DNA from: Vombatus ursinus
Lineage: Eukaryota > Chordata > Mammalia > Diprotodontia > Vombatidae
DNA length: 64,000 nt
Assembly: GCF_900497805.2 (NCBI RefSeq)
Contig: NW_020944351.1
Location: 2,040,563 to 2,104,562 of the forward strand
Direction of reading: 5' to 3'
Position 1 is the first letter of the stretch. Each line of letters opens with the position of its first letter. A program made the position numbers and the translations under genes. Below are positions 42,675 through 53,529 of this stretch, in pieces. The notes under the pieces were generated by a model. It worked only from the letters and a program-made list of their open reading frames with translations. It searched no databases and had not been told where the DNA came from.

Positions 42675-42780
42675 ATGTCTTTGTTGTTGTTCGTCTTTCA
42701 ATTTCAAAGAGGACCAATGACATTGACTTGGGAATGAATTGGATTTAAGTGAGGCCGAGTTGCACAAAGTCATCTTTGTA
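42675..42780 (+). repeat. Marsupial RTE-related repeat fragment
   Basis: 'ttgttgttcgtctttcaatt', 'tcaaagaggaccaatgacat', 'aattggatttaagtgaggc' match wording of a common marsupial interspersed repeat. Exact family not certain. Confidence 0.55.
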
Positions 42781-42854
42781 TACATCACAGGAAGGGTGAG
42801 AGAAACCACAAACTAGATACTATGAATGAATTGATACAGTCTAAAGAATGTTTA

Positions 42855-43165
42855 TGTAGCCTGGAGAGGACTCAAGGGTGACATTTTCTGTCTTCCAGTA
42901 TTTGAAATACTACCAGGTAGAAGGGGGATATTATGTCTGTCAGAGCGAGAAGCTCTGCAAAGAAGAAAATGTTGGCTTGCTATTCTGGAGGAGGGGGACT
43001 TCTTCCAAAAGGAGAATGAGCTCCTTTGGAAGGTCCTGGGCTCCTTCTCCCCAAAGGTCATTAGGCAAAGACTGGATGACCACTTGTCTGATATGATATA
43101 ATGGAGATTCTTTTTCTACTGTGGGTTGGACTAGACAGTCGCTGAGGTTCTTTCCAACTCTGGGG
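42855..43165 (+). mobile_element. L3/CR1 LINE 3' end
   Basis: 'tcttccagtatttgaaatac', 'aggcaaagactggatgacca', 'cttgtctgatatgatataat', 'gtgggttggactagacagtc', and end 'tctggggttctgaggttc'. Complete to the terminus. Confidence 0.88.
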
Positions 43166-43169
43166 TTCT

Positions 43170-43520
43170 GAGGTTCATTACAAGACCAGGGGAAGGAAGC
43201 CAGTGAGCTGAATGGCTTCTCTATGGAAGATTTTTTTTTAAATTACATGAACCAGAATAAAACAGTATGAAAAGAAAAGAAGGGGGTGTAATCTCCCTAC
43301 CACTGGCTGGAGTACCCACACCAATGAGACCATAAATTTATCAAAGTGGGCAGTGTGGCAGGTGGGGAAGCAGAGAGCCTAGAAGTAGGGTGCCCATGCT
43401 GGCGGAGAGATTAGAGTATGTAGGTCATCAGCTGATAGCTTGTTAATACCCCTGCAGGCAATTCTACACCCAAAGAGTTAGAGATTTCATTGGGGATCTG
43501 TAATGAAGTAATAAGGCAAC
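43170..43520. other. Unassigned sequence
   Basis: No feature recognised. Confidence 0.35.
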
Positions 43521-43522
43521 AA

Positions 43523-44580
43523 AGTCAATCAAGAAGCATTTATTAATTACTTGCTGTATGCCGGGCCCTATGTTAAATGCTGGGGATACAGAGAAAGGCC
43601 AAAGCACAGTCCCTGCTCTCAAGGAGCTCATCATCTAATGGGGTGGATGACATGCAAACTACTGTGTACAAAAAAGCTATAATCAGATGCATTGGAGATA
43701 ATCAATGGAGGGAAGTCACTAAGATTACGGAAGACTGGGAAAGACTTCTTATGGAAAGTGGACTTTAGCTGAGACTTGAAGGTGGCCAGGGAAGCCAGGA
43801 GGCAGAGGTGAGGAGGGAGAGCATTCCAGGCATGGGGACAGCTAGGGAAAATGCTCGGAGTCCAGCTATGGATTATCTTATTTGAGGGACAGTAAGAAGA
43901 CCAGAATTATTAGATCACAGAGTATATGGGGGCAGGGGAGGGGGGTGATTAAGGTGTAAGAAAACTAGAAAGGTAGGAGGAGGCTACATTACGAAGGGCA
44001 AATAGAAAGCCAAATAGAAGATTTTATGTTTGATCCTGGAGGTGATAGGGAGCCATTGAAGTTTATTGACATGTTCAGACCTGTGCTTTAGGAAGATCAA
44101 CGGAGGGGACATGTTAGAAGACAATTGCAATAGTCCAAGCATGAGGTGATGAGGGCCTGTAGTAGGTGATAGTGTCAGGAGAGAGAAGGGAGTTTATGCA
44201 AGAAATATTAAGAAGGTAAAATTGACAGGAATTGGTACCAGATTGTATATGGGGTGGGAGGATGAGAGAGAGAGGAGGGGGGGAATTGAGTTTGATGCCT
44301 AGGTTTTGAGACAGGGAGAATGTTGGTGCCCTTGACAGTCACAGGGAAGTTAAGAAGAGGAGGAAGGCTTAGGGGTAAAGAAAATGAGTTCCATTTTGGA
44401 CGTGGTTAGTTTACAATATCTTTGGGAGCTCCAGTTGGAGATGTCCAATGGGAAGTTGGAGATATGAAATTAGAGGTTAGGAGAGTGGACAGGACTAGAT
44501 AAATAGATCTGGAAATCATCAGCATAGAGATAATCATTAAATCCATGGGAGCTGATGAGATGGCCAAGTAAAAGAGGCCT
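43523..44580 (-). mobile_element. L2 LINE 3' third, antisense
   Basis: Begins 'gaagcatttattaattactt' and 'cagtccctgctctcaaggag', then 'gctgagacttgaaggtggcc', 'gagggagagcattccaggca', 'gaagtttattgacatg', 'gcaatagtccaagcatgagg', 'ctggaaatcatcagcataga' and 'aaatccatgggagctgatg'. This is the reverse complement of L2 from terminus to the RT YxDD neighbourhood. Confidence 0.88.
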
Positions 44581-44758
44581 GCTGATGTTTTAAGCCTAAC
44601 ATCCCATCTCCCATTCCAACTCCTACCATCCAACTGCACTGCCTTTAGGTAGTGGCCTAGCATGGCTCCCATGGAATCAAGTGAGGTAGAAGAGTAGGCT
44701 TTAGTATGATATGTGGAAGTGGGCGTGGTTTCTCAGGGCTTCTTTCCCTTTGGTTCCT

Positions 44759-44795
<37 letters not shown>

Positions 44796-46084
44796 GTCTT
44801 CCAAAATATTCAAGCTGTATGACTAGACTCTGGAGTGGGTGGCAGGGAGAGGTATTCCTCCTGGGTGAGTGGAGTGGCCCTTAGGGGTGGCACCGATTGT
44901 GCATCTCCGGGACTACCGAAGTAGTCATGCCAGAGCTTAGGGGGCTCACATCACAGGGTGGTCCATGAATGATGAAGGAGAGTCTTGATACTCAGTTTCT
45001 TGCTACTTGTATGACATAGCCTGCCTGAGGCTTTCTCCTACCCCTAGGGCAGCAGCTGTAGCAGAGGCCACTAGACCCTAAAAATGGATAGGAAATGCTG
45101 TCAGCAGGGCCATGACTATAAAAGGCAAGGGCATTGTGACATTGGCACAAACTTTGGCCTAGAGATTTCAATCCTGACCCTTCATGCTACATCTCTGGTC
45201 CAACATTCAGAGTTGCCCATGGCTGCCATTCTCTTAACTGGACAAAGATTTACTCAGCTGGTTGTCTGCACTCTGGACTCAGGGCCCCAGGAAGGATTTC
45301 TAGTAAGGAAGGAGGAGGGTCTATTGGCTCCAGTTTCTGCACAGAATACCTTTCAAAGTTCTTAGAAAAGCATGATGGCCTTTGATTCAACCATATGAAT
45401 TATCCTTTCTCTCCACATGCATTCCTTCTGTTTCCCCTCTGCTGTATTAACCCTTTGTCCCTAAACTCTGTTCTTGGTAAAGACTTTCCCTCTGGAAATG
45501 GGTCACAGAGGTTCAGGATGCAAAAGCCTTCTATTCACTCAATTTTCTGTATCCACAGTTCCATGCTTAGGCTTTGGCAGCTGGACTCTAAACATGTTCG
45601 CTTGGGTGTCCCACTGGCACCTCAAAGTCTACAAAGCCAAATGCAGACTGAAACCACGTGCTCAGAATCAGCCAGGCAGGAAGGCTTTCTGTGAAGTAGG
45701 CCGAGTGCCCCGAGTTGGGCATGGTAAGACATGGAGTTGCGGACTGGAACTTTATCTGGACCTACTCCAGGTAAGGAGGTAGTACAGAAGTCAAGGTCAA
45801 AGTCTCAACAGACCCTGTTGGAGCATGAAAACCCTGATATTTGGATGTGGTAAAGACCCCAGAGCTAGCAGCCAGCCAGCTGATGTATTAGGATGCCAAA
45901 TTATTAAGACCAAAACGAGACGATGATGGGTTTTTAAGGAGAAAATGTCCAACATCGCCATACTGGGAATTTGTGTATAGCTCCAGGAAGTTTAAAGTTA
46001 CATAATTTATTTTGGGAGAAATTGTTGCTGTAAGTCCTTGCAGACATATCAAAACTGAACTCATTGTCTTTCCCCTGAAACCTT
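44581..46084. other. Unassigned sequence with one (GT)n
   Basis: About 1.5 kb with no recognised gene or transposon apart from the microsatellite at 44759-44791. Small open frames at 45084-45782 show no domain. Confidence 0.35.
44759..44791. repeat. (GT)n microsatellite
   Basis: About 16 GT units. Confidence 0.95.
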
Positions 46085-46395
46085 CCTCTCTTGAGAACTT
46101 GCCTGAATGCTCTCCCTCTTCACCCCTGCCTTGAAGAATTCCCAGCATCCTTCCCAATTCAGCTCAAACCCCACCTTCTGCAGGAGGCCTTTCTCTGTCT
46201 CCTCAGCTGCTGGAACCTTCCTCTCTGAGATTTCCTTCTTCTATATATCTCTATCTTGTCTGTTCTTTTCTTTGATCTGCTTTCTCCTCCAATAGATTGT
46301 AAGCTTCTTAAGGGCAAGAGCTGTTTTTATCTTCCTTTGTATCTCCAGTGCTTAGTGAAGTGCCTAGCACATAGCACTTGATAAATCTTGTTGAT
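46085..46395 (+). repeat. L2 LINE 3' end
   Basis: 'cagctcaaaccccaccttct', 'gcaggaggcctttctctgtc', 'agattgtaagcttcttaagg', 'agtgcttagtgaagtgccta', and terminus with (TTGA)-like repeat. Confidence 0.88.
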
Positions 46396-46409
46396 TGATT
46401 GCTGAAAAT

Positions 46410-46569
46410 ATATTTTCCCATTTCCGTAACTTTGTCCTCTGCCTGGAATGATATTTCCCCACTTCTGCCTTGCCCTCAATCTCTACCTGTGGAAATCCTA
46501 TGAATCCTTCAAAGCTTTGCTCAAATTCTACCTCTTGTGAGAAGCCTTTTAAAATCTCCACCCCGTAAT
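46410..46569 (+). repeat. L2 LINE 3' region, left part
   Basis: 'ctgcctggaatgatatttcc', 'aaagctttgctcaaattcta', 'gtgagaagccttttaaaatc'. Resumes at 46866 after an inserted SINE. Confidence 0.8.
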
Positions 46570-46864
46570 ATCATCATCATCATAATCACTATAATAATAA
46601 TTATAATTACGAATGTTTACATAATACCTACTGTGTGCCGGGCACTGTGCTAAACACTTCACAATTATTGTTTCTTTTGATCCTCACAACAACCTGGAGA
46701 GCTAGGTGCTATTATTATTCCCATCTTACAGATGAGGAAACTGAGGCAAACAGAAGTTAAGTAACTTGTCCAGGGTCATATAGCTAGTGTCTGAAACTGG
46801 ATTTGAACTTGGGTATTCCTGACTCCAAGCCCTCTGCTCTCTCCACTGAGCCACCTAGCTGTCC
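46570..46864 (-). repeat. Marsupial/MIR-related SINE, antisense, inside L2
   Basis: 'aatgtttacataatacctac', 'tgtgtgccgggcactgtgct', 'cttacagatgaggaaactga', head 'gagccacctagctgtcc'. Nearly full length. Confidence 0.92.
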
Positions 46865-46865
46865 A

Positions 46866-46985
46866 TAATATAGTCATAAATAACCTTTTCTTCCCCAGGC
46901 CTCCCATAGCACCACATAACTCTCTATATTCTTATCACACTTTATTCTGCATTATTAGTTATAATATAGTTCATATATACCATGT
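46866..46985 (+). repeat. L2 LINE 3' region, right part
   Basis: 'aataaccttttcttccccag', 'gcctcccatagcaccacata' continues the text of 46410-46569. Confidence 0.65.
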
Positions 46986-47027
46986 TCAAGCGTGGTCTCT
47001 AACACAAACTGGCTGGGTAACAAAAGA

Positions 47028-47420
47028 TATTCTGGATCAGGCCTGATTGAGGTCAGTCTGATGGTTTAGAATCAGGATTGGTACAAAATGTGACACTTAT
47101 AGACCATTCAACACTTAACAGAAATGTTTATTTAACAATAGCATGGAAAGGCTATTTGGCAAAGCTATAGGGTTAGTTCAGCTAGTTGTAGCTCCTCTCA
47201 TCTCCAAACATAAGTGCACTGGTCATAAGAGTGGAAATGGGACATTGGGCAAGTCTGAAGAGTGAGTCCTGATTGCTTATAGCAGGCCTGCACAACGTAT
47301 GGCCTGGGAGCCATATAGTGGCTTGAGCCAATCAAGTGCCAGGGACAGTTTTTCTGACTCTTAGGGAAAAACTAGCCCATCATATATCATCAGAAGCAAA
47401 TAGCTATTGCTTCTCCAACA
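47028..47420 (-). mobile_element. LTR of the same retrovirus family, copy 3; likely 3' LTR
   Basis: About 393 bp. Minus strand start TGTTGGAGAAGCAATAG. Contains AATAAA in 'gttaaataaacatttctg' (minus strand). Just 5' of it on the minus strand lies a purine tract AAAGGATGGAG, as expected of a polypurine tract, so it is probably the 3' LTR of the broken ERV at 47845-50950. Confidence 0.65.
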
Positions 47421-47474
47421 CTCCATCCTTTAATGACAAAAAGGTCTTATAGAGTACAGGGCAGGGAGGGGGGG

Positions 47475-47842
47475 AATCAGTAAACTATGGCCTACAGGCC
47501 AAACATTACCCACTATCTGTTTTTGTACAGCCCATGGGCTAAGAATGTTTGGGTTTTTTTTTTTTGACTAGGCAGTAGGGTTAAGTGACTTGCCCAGGGT
47601 CACACAGCTAGTAAGTGTCAAGTGTCTGAGGCCAAATTTGAACTCAGGTCCTCCTGACTCCAGGGCTGGTACTCTATCCACTGTGCCACCTAGCTACTCC
47701 TTTAGAATATTTTTTACATTTGTAAATAAAGTTTTATTTATTCAAAAATATAAAAACCATTCTTATTTCATGAGCTATACAAAAACAGGCAGTGAGCCAG
47801 ATTTCACTAACATGCCATAGTTTGCCAATCCCTGTTCCAGAG
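47475..47842. mobile_element. hAT-type DNA element split by a SINE
   Basis: Left end 'cagtaaactatggcctacag' and right end (reverse complement) 'cagggattggcaaactatgg', with 'tttgtaaataaagttttatt' inside, as in mammalian Charlie-group elements. The SINE at 47553-47700 lies within it. Confidence 0.82.
47553..47700 (-). repeat. Marsupial tRNA-headed SINE (short form) inside hAT element
   Basis: T-run at left, 'gttaagtgacttgcccaggg', head 'gtgccacctagctactcc'. Flanks 'aagaatgttt' and 'tagaatattt' may be the diverged duplication. Confidence 0.94.
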
Positions 47843-47844
47843 GA

Positions 47845-50800
47845 ATTTCCACCATGTAGGTAGCCTGAGAATCCTTGACAGACAACTCTGACTTCAGGGA
47901 TATGAGAAGCATTGCATAGGCAGGCCCAACGAAAGAGCTTTGTACAGATAAAAGAAAAACGGAGGCATGAAGACAGAAAAGGAAATCAAGTGATGCTGTG
48001 GTCTGCTGAAGGAGCACAGTAGCAGGGGTACTAAATATTGCCTATACAGGAGAATGGAGACTAGGATTCCAGGGCTTGCCTTCTCTAGGTCCTGGCTCTT
48101 CCATGTGGTAGGTGACATTTAGGGTAATTCACAGTAGATCCCCCAAGGGAGTGTAATGTTGATGAATGTGAGCAGCACCAGAACACATGGCATAGCCACA
48201 GAGCTTAGTCATAGGTCAGGCTCAGCAGTAATAAGGTAGGTAAGAGGTCATTGCCCTCTTGAACGCATCCTATTCTGGATAGGAACTGAGTTAATGCTAA
48301 CACTTACCCCCTATCACCTGCTCAGTGTTCCCAGACCCTTAAACCATAAACTTCCCCTCCCTGGGAGCCCCCCAAGGGGACTGATATCAACTCATTTCCT
48401 CTTTAGAGGCCTCTACTGAAGGACTCCCCTCTTATTCCACATGAATGCTAGGTAAGGACTCTCCCATACATTTATCCAGATTACTACCAAGACCAATAAG
48501 GAATCCCCTTTCATTCAGGTAAATTCACAGTCACCATAGTTACACAAAGATAGTTTTGCCTCCACCTGTCATTGAAAAATAAGACATCTCCCTCCAACTC
48601 TACCTCATGGCCCTTTAAGCCCTTTCTAGAGGGAAGTTGTCTGACCGTTTAAGGGGGGAAATATCTACCAATTGAGAGGAGCCTGAGTCTTTACCCCTAA
48701 GATGGATGGAACCCCTGAAGTGGCAGGGACCTTGAAGCCAAGGTGCCTCTATGCCGAGGATGGAATAAGGAAGAACCAGCGACATTCAGCGAGGACTCCA
48801 TTCAAAAACAATCTGTTCTTTTTGAGTTAGTCTTCCTGGAGGCTGATTTTGAGAGACTGCTAGAATGGAGAGTCCTCCTACTTCTTAGGGGGGCATCAAT
48901 TTGGAACTGCCACAGCTTCTAGGAGGTGGGATGTCGAACCCTTATAGTCAGGCACGTGATGATGAAGCTGTCCTTTCCAGAGCTTGCTCCAGCATTAAAC
49001 AGTGCCAGTTGCCTAAGGATGATGTAGGAGGAAAGTCCTGTAGATTTGATGGTGGCTGGACAAATCTCAGTCCTCCCTCATGTTGAAGTGGCTGCCCAAG
49101 AACAGAGCCAGTGGTATAGGGGGATCCACAAGAATATGTCCTGTGAGAGCTTCGGTGGTGGATGCTGTGGTGGTAGACTCAACTGGTTCAGCAGGGCCAT
49201 ATTCTGAATAGCCATCAGCTGGAGTAAGGGACAACCTCTTACCCTAGGATGGGGAAAAGAGAACAATGGGATGATTTTGCCAGGAAAAAGTAGGTCAAAC
49301 TGTATCTGGAATCATGCCATGCTGGTCTTTCAGAGCTGGGTGCTCTGATGAGCACCAATGCACAGAAATATGTGGTGTAGTAGATAGAATGCAGATCTTA
49401 GCATCAGGAAGATCTAAGCTCGAATCTTGCTTCAAATATTTTGTCTATATGACTCTGAATAAGTCACTTAATTTCTGTTTGCCTCTGTTTTCTCATCTAT
49501 AAAGTAAGAATAATTAATAACACTTATTCACAGGGTTGTTTTGAGGATCAAATGAGTTGACATATATAAAGCATTTTGCAAACTCTAAAGTTCTATATAA
49601 ATTCTACCCTTCATTATAGTTACTTCTTATGAAACAGCTGTTATATTAAGTAGCTATTTCATTTTTAGTTGGGGGGATCAAGTGGCCTCTCATCCACTGT
49701 GGCATGGCATCATAACCCCCATGCCTAGAAGAGCAGTATATTTCCTCCTCAAACTCTATTTTCATAAGGAGGTCAGCCTGCTTGTTAAATTCAACAGAGG
49801 GTATATGATGTCTTTGATGGATGCTGCCATACCCCACAAACAACTGTAGGGGGAGAAGCATCAGGAAAATGTCTTTACTGGTCCTGACCCCAAAGAAGGG
49901 GAGCCTTTGATTTTACACCATAAACCGCATGCTATCCTTCTTCCTCACTGGCCATATGGGACTGTTATAAAGGGAATTGGTGCCCCAGCCTCCTTTGTTT
50001 TCATCACTGGGGAGGAAATAGCTTCCATACATTGTTTGGTATTAACCACATAAGATGGCTTGGAAAACTCCAAGGTCATTTGGGCCATCCACAATAACCA
50101 GTATAGAGGCTGTTATAAAGGCCTGTAAAGATGCCAACTCCCAAGAGCTCATAACATCCATTGCCACAATACAGTCACCCTGATTGGCCACAATAGCCAT
50201 GACCCAATAGGGGGTCTTCCACTTACTTCCCTCAGAGCAAGGATGCCACTTATCTAAGTGTTGTGCCCACCCCAACCCCTGATGGAAACCAAGGTGCCCC
50301 AGGGACCAATTGAGGGTCCTCCAATGTGGAGGTAACCTGGATATCTGAATCAAGTAGCCCCTTAAATGTTTGGCAGCACTCCACCCTCCCTCTCCAGACT
50401 ACCATGACTTGAGCATATGGTGTCTGATCTCCTCAGTGTCCTATGGCTAAGATAACTTGAGCCTCAGGAGAACTTCAGCCCCATTTCCAAAGTCCCTCAA
50501 GTCTGAATTCAGAGATGGGTGGCCAGAAAGTGGGGTGAGGAATTGAGGGGATGTCTTAATCTTGGGTGGACCATAATGAAGATTTAAGGGATATCTTAAT
50601 TTGAAGTGGGACAGAAAGACCCTTACTACCCTATCTTGGATGTCCCAGGCCAGTTTTATTAGAGGCTTGCAATCAATTGTCTCTTTTTCAACTCCATGGT
50701 TTCGGGAACCACACCCAGTGCTCCTTATAGAGAAGGATCATCACCTTCTGTCCATCTAGTGCAGGGTCAGGTTCCATGTCTTCTCACACCATCTCCAGAA

Positions 50801-50950
50801 AGCTTTTTTGCACTATTTGCTATATTTGGCCCATTAGCCACTATGACTGTCATGATCTCCTGCTCAGACTTCACCAATTGGTGATGCTGTGGCAAAGGAA
50901 GTCAAAGCTGTGTCAGAGGCTTAAGTTCTAGCCTCCTGAACCAAACCAAC
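47845..50950 (-). mobile_element. Broken endogenous retrovirus interior (protease and RT remnants)
   Basis: The best-supported part is 49880-50450. On the minus strand it reads first like a retropepsin, with a terminal block resembling CIVAMDVMSSW, and then the start of a reverse transcriptase with a YNSPIWPV-type motif. The RT motif style leans toward class III (ERV-L-like), but this is tentative. With the LTR at 47028-47420 it makes a plausible 3'-side portion of one provirus; no 5' LTR was found. The copy has many breaks, with a SINE insertion at 49365-49620, so it is an old fossil. Limits outside 49600-50560 are uncertain. Confidence 0.6.
49365..49620 (+). repeat. MIR/marsupial SINE inserted in ERV
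   Basis: 'gtggtgtagtagatagaatg', 'atgactctgaataagtcact', 'ttttctcatctataaagtaa', 'gttgttttgaggatcaaatg', 'aaagcattttgcaaactcta'. Confidence 0.88.
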
Positions 50951-52046
50951 CTCTGTGACTGGGAACTCCTACCACAATAAACAAGTCACTTTACCTCTGG
51001 TTGCTCCAGGCATCTCTCTGAGGCCGTCAGTTACAGATGATTTGTCCACATGTATCATTGGCAAACATATCCACACCAAGAGTTCCTTACACTGATGAAA
51101 ATTGTGTATCTAGACAGCAAAAATACTTCTTGCGCATTTACTTATGTGACATATCTCACCATGATTCTTCCCTTCCCCAATTGTTGAATGGATGTGTGGT
51201 TGGCCATCTCCTCAAGCTAATTAAAAAGTCTGTTAGTGATAATGTTAGCAACACTGGTACTTTCCATTCGCATTGATCCAGCTCATGACATACATATAAC
51301 TGCTGTTTATTCAGTAATTCAAGAATATTTACCAGAATGTATGAGTGACTGTCTCATAGATGTCTGCATAAAGTTTAAAGTAAAGGACATTCCAGACTTG
51401 CAAATGTTTTATCATCAAATACTAGTTCTCTGAAAAAAAAAACATGTAGACTGTTCAAGAGATAGCACGTCTGACATGAAGAGATGGTTCAGTGGGGTTA
51501 CATTACAGTCTGATTAAAAACAGAATCAGCCAAGTTTCAGTGGGTTGCCATTTCCCCGCTTGGGTTCTTAGTAAATGTAATGAGAGTGTTTCACTACAGT
51601 AACCCTCATTAATTCAGACCCTGTGAATTTGGAGTTGGGTGAAGGCTCATCTTTGCACTGTCTAGAGAAGAGGATTTGTTAGGCAGATTGATAATGTACA
51701 CCAGATTGGGGGGAGGAATATTCAGCCTACTTACTGCATCCATTTGCATCAAAACAATGTGATTATTACAAAGGGTCCTTATCTTGGAATTAAGACAGGC
51801 CCATTGAATCTCTACTAACATTTGGCAGTTAGTTTGTGCTGTTTTAAAGAAATTAAATTGCATTAAATATATATAATTTCTAATTCAGATGTTTTCCCTA
51901 ACTTAGTCTGTCCTTCCCTCTGTAACTGGATCAGATTAGAGAGATGACTACCTCTGAACCGAGTCACCTGGGATGGCTCTTCCAGGGGGTTCTTGAGCAT
52001 TCTAAGTAGTAAGAAAAGACAAGGGTTTAGAGAAGTTCTTTAGAAA
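50951..52046. other. Unassigned sequence with an internal A-run
   Basis: 51037-51433 holds two overlapping open frames ending just before an A10 run (51434-51443), which could be a retrocopy end. Parent not recognised. The rest shows nothing. Confidence 0.3.
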
Positions 52047-52082
52047 GTGTGTGTCTGTGTGTCTGTGTGTCTGTGTGTGTTG
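52047..52082. repeat. (TGTGTGTC)n microsatellite
   Basis: TGTGTCTG-type units. Confidence 0.93.
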
Positions 52083-52304
52083 TTGGCAGGCTGTGGAATT
52101 CAGTTCGTTATTTGCCACAGTTACGCAATGTATATATTGAATATGTTCTACCTTAGAGGGGAAGGGTTAGAGAAAAAAGGACTGAAAATAGGGGAGAAAT
52201 GGAAACCAACAGTCATTCACTTAGGAAATGTTGCTATAGGTAAGTGACTTGCTCCATCCCAAATGGATTGAAATCATTTGGCCTATTTAAAGCCCTGGCC
52301 CAGA

Positions 52305-52500
52305 ATGAGAGACAGGGTGGCATAACAGAAAGAGGGCTGGAGTTCAAGGCTGATGACCTGAATTTTAATCCCAGCTTACTAGCTTTGTGACCTTAACCAC
52401 TCAGTCTAGATTCCTCCTTTCTAATATGAGGGAGTAGGACTCAATAACTTCTAAGATCCCTTCCAACTCTAGGTCTCTGATTCTAGAAGCCTCTAGTGCT
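52305..52500 (+). repeat. MIR SINE
   Basis: 'ggtggcataacagaaagagg', 'attttaatcccagcttacta', 'ctaagatcccttccaactct'. Confidence 0.85.
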
Positions 52501-52551
52501 ATCTCCTAGAATCCTGATGTTTCTATTTTCCATACTCCAAGTAGCATCCTA

Positions 52552-52816
52552 GGGGCAGCTAGGTGGCGCTGCAGTGGATAAAGCACTAGGCCTGGAATTA
52601 GGAAGATTCATTTTCCTAAATTCAAATCCTACCTCAGACACTAGCTGTGTGATCCTGGGCAAGTCACTTCACCCTGTTTGCCTCAGTTTCCTCATCTGTA
52701 AAATGAACTGGAGAAGGAAATGGTAAACCACTCCAGTATCTTTGTCTGGAAAACCCCAATAGGGGTCATGAAGAGTTAGACACAGACAGGACTAAAATAA
52801 CTAAACAACAACAACA
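52552..52816 (+). repeat. Marsupial tRNA-headed SINE (MAR1-type, long form)
   Basis: 'ggggcagctaggtggcgctg' through 'ttcaaatcctacctcagaca', 'gtgtgatcctgggcaagtca', 'aatggtaaaccactccagta' to a (CAA)n end. Complete. Confidence 0.95.
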
Positions 52817-52914
52817 GTAGTCTCCTCCTTTACAGTACTATATATTCTCAGAATACTCCTCATTGGATAAACCCTTGGCCTCCCTAGCTAGTGGAAAATC
52901 TCTCTTCCTTAGTG

Positions 52915-53025
52915 AACTCCTTAAGGGCAGGGACTGTCATTTGCCTTTCCTTGTATCCCCAGCACTTGGCCCAATTCCTGGCACATAGTAGGCTCTTAAT
53001 AAACGTTTGATTGATTGACTCCATA
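52915..53025 (+). repeat. L2-type 3' tail
   Basis: 'gaactccttaagggcaggga', 'ccccagcacttggcccaatt', 'ctcttaataaacgtttgatt'. Confidence 0.9.
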
Positions 53026-53079
53026 AGGAGTTCCACATTTCCCTGAACAGCTCAACACATTGCTAAACAATTCTTATCA

Positions 53080-53200
53080 TAAATTCTCTCTGAGAAGCAA
53101 CCTGGAAGAGTGGGCAAAGCCCTCAGGGACTGGAGACCTGGGTTCAAACTCAAACACTAAATACTACCTTTAAAACTAGTCAGGGCCACTTCCAACAGAG
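53080..53200 (+). repeat. MIR fragment
   Basis: 'gaagcaacctggaagagtgg', 'gactggagacctgggttcaa'. Confidence 0.6.
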
Positions 53201-53529
53201 CCAGGTTACACTCATGGCATTATGGAAGGGAACTGAATGTGGAGAGAGAGATCTATACCCACTCAACTGTGACCCTGATCAGTCATGCCTCAGGACCATC
53301 TACAGCACTGAGATACCTGACAGAGGAAGACCTCTTCCATCTTCTGCCTCCCCTTCCCCCAGAGTCTTCTCTGGGACAAGAAAGGCACCCTACCTGCAGT
53401 GAAGTGGGTTTCCTTAAACCTCACAGGACATACCATTTCCATCTACCTGGAAGCTAAATAAGCCTACTCTCCCTTGGGTCCATCCATCTCAAGTCTTCCC
53501 CCCAATCCCTCACTGTCCCACTTCAGATC

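Noticed and set aside
44581-46084. Regulatory island or promoter in the repeat-poor stretch
   Set aside because: No CpG cluster, TATA/initiator arrangement or conserved motif could be supported by eye.
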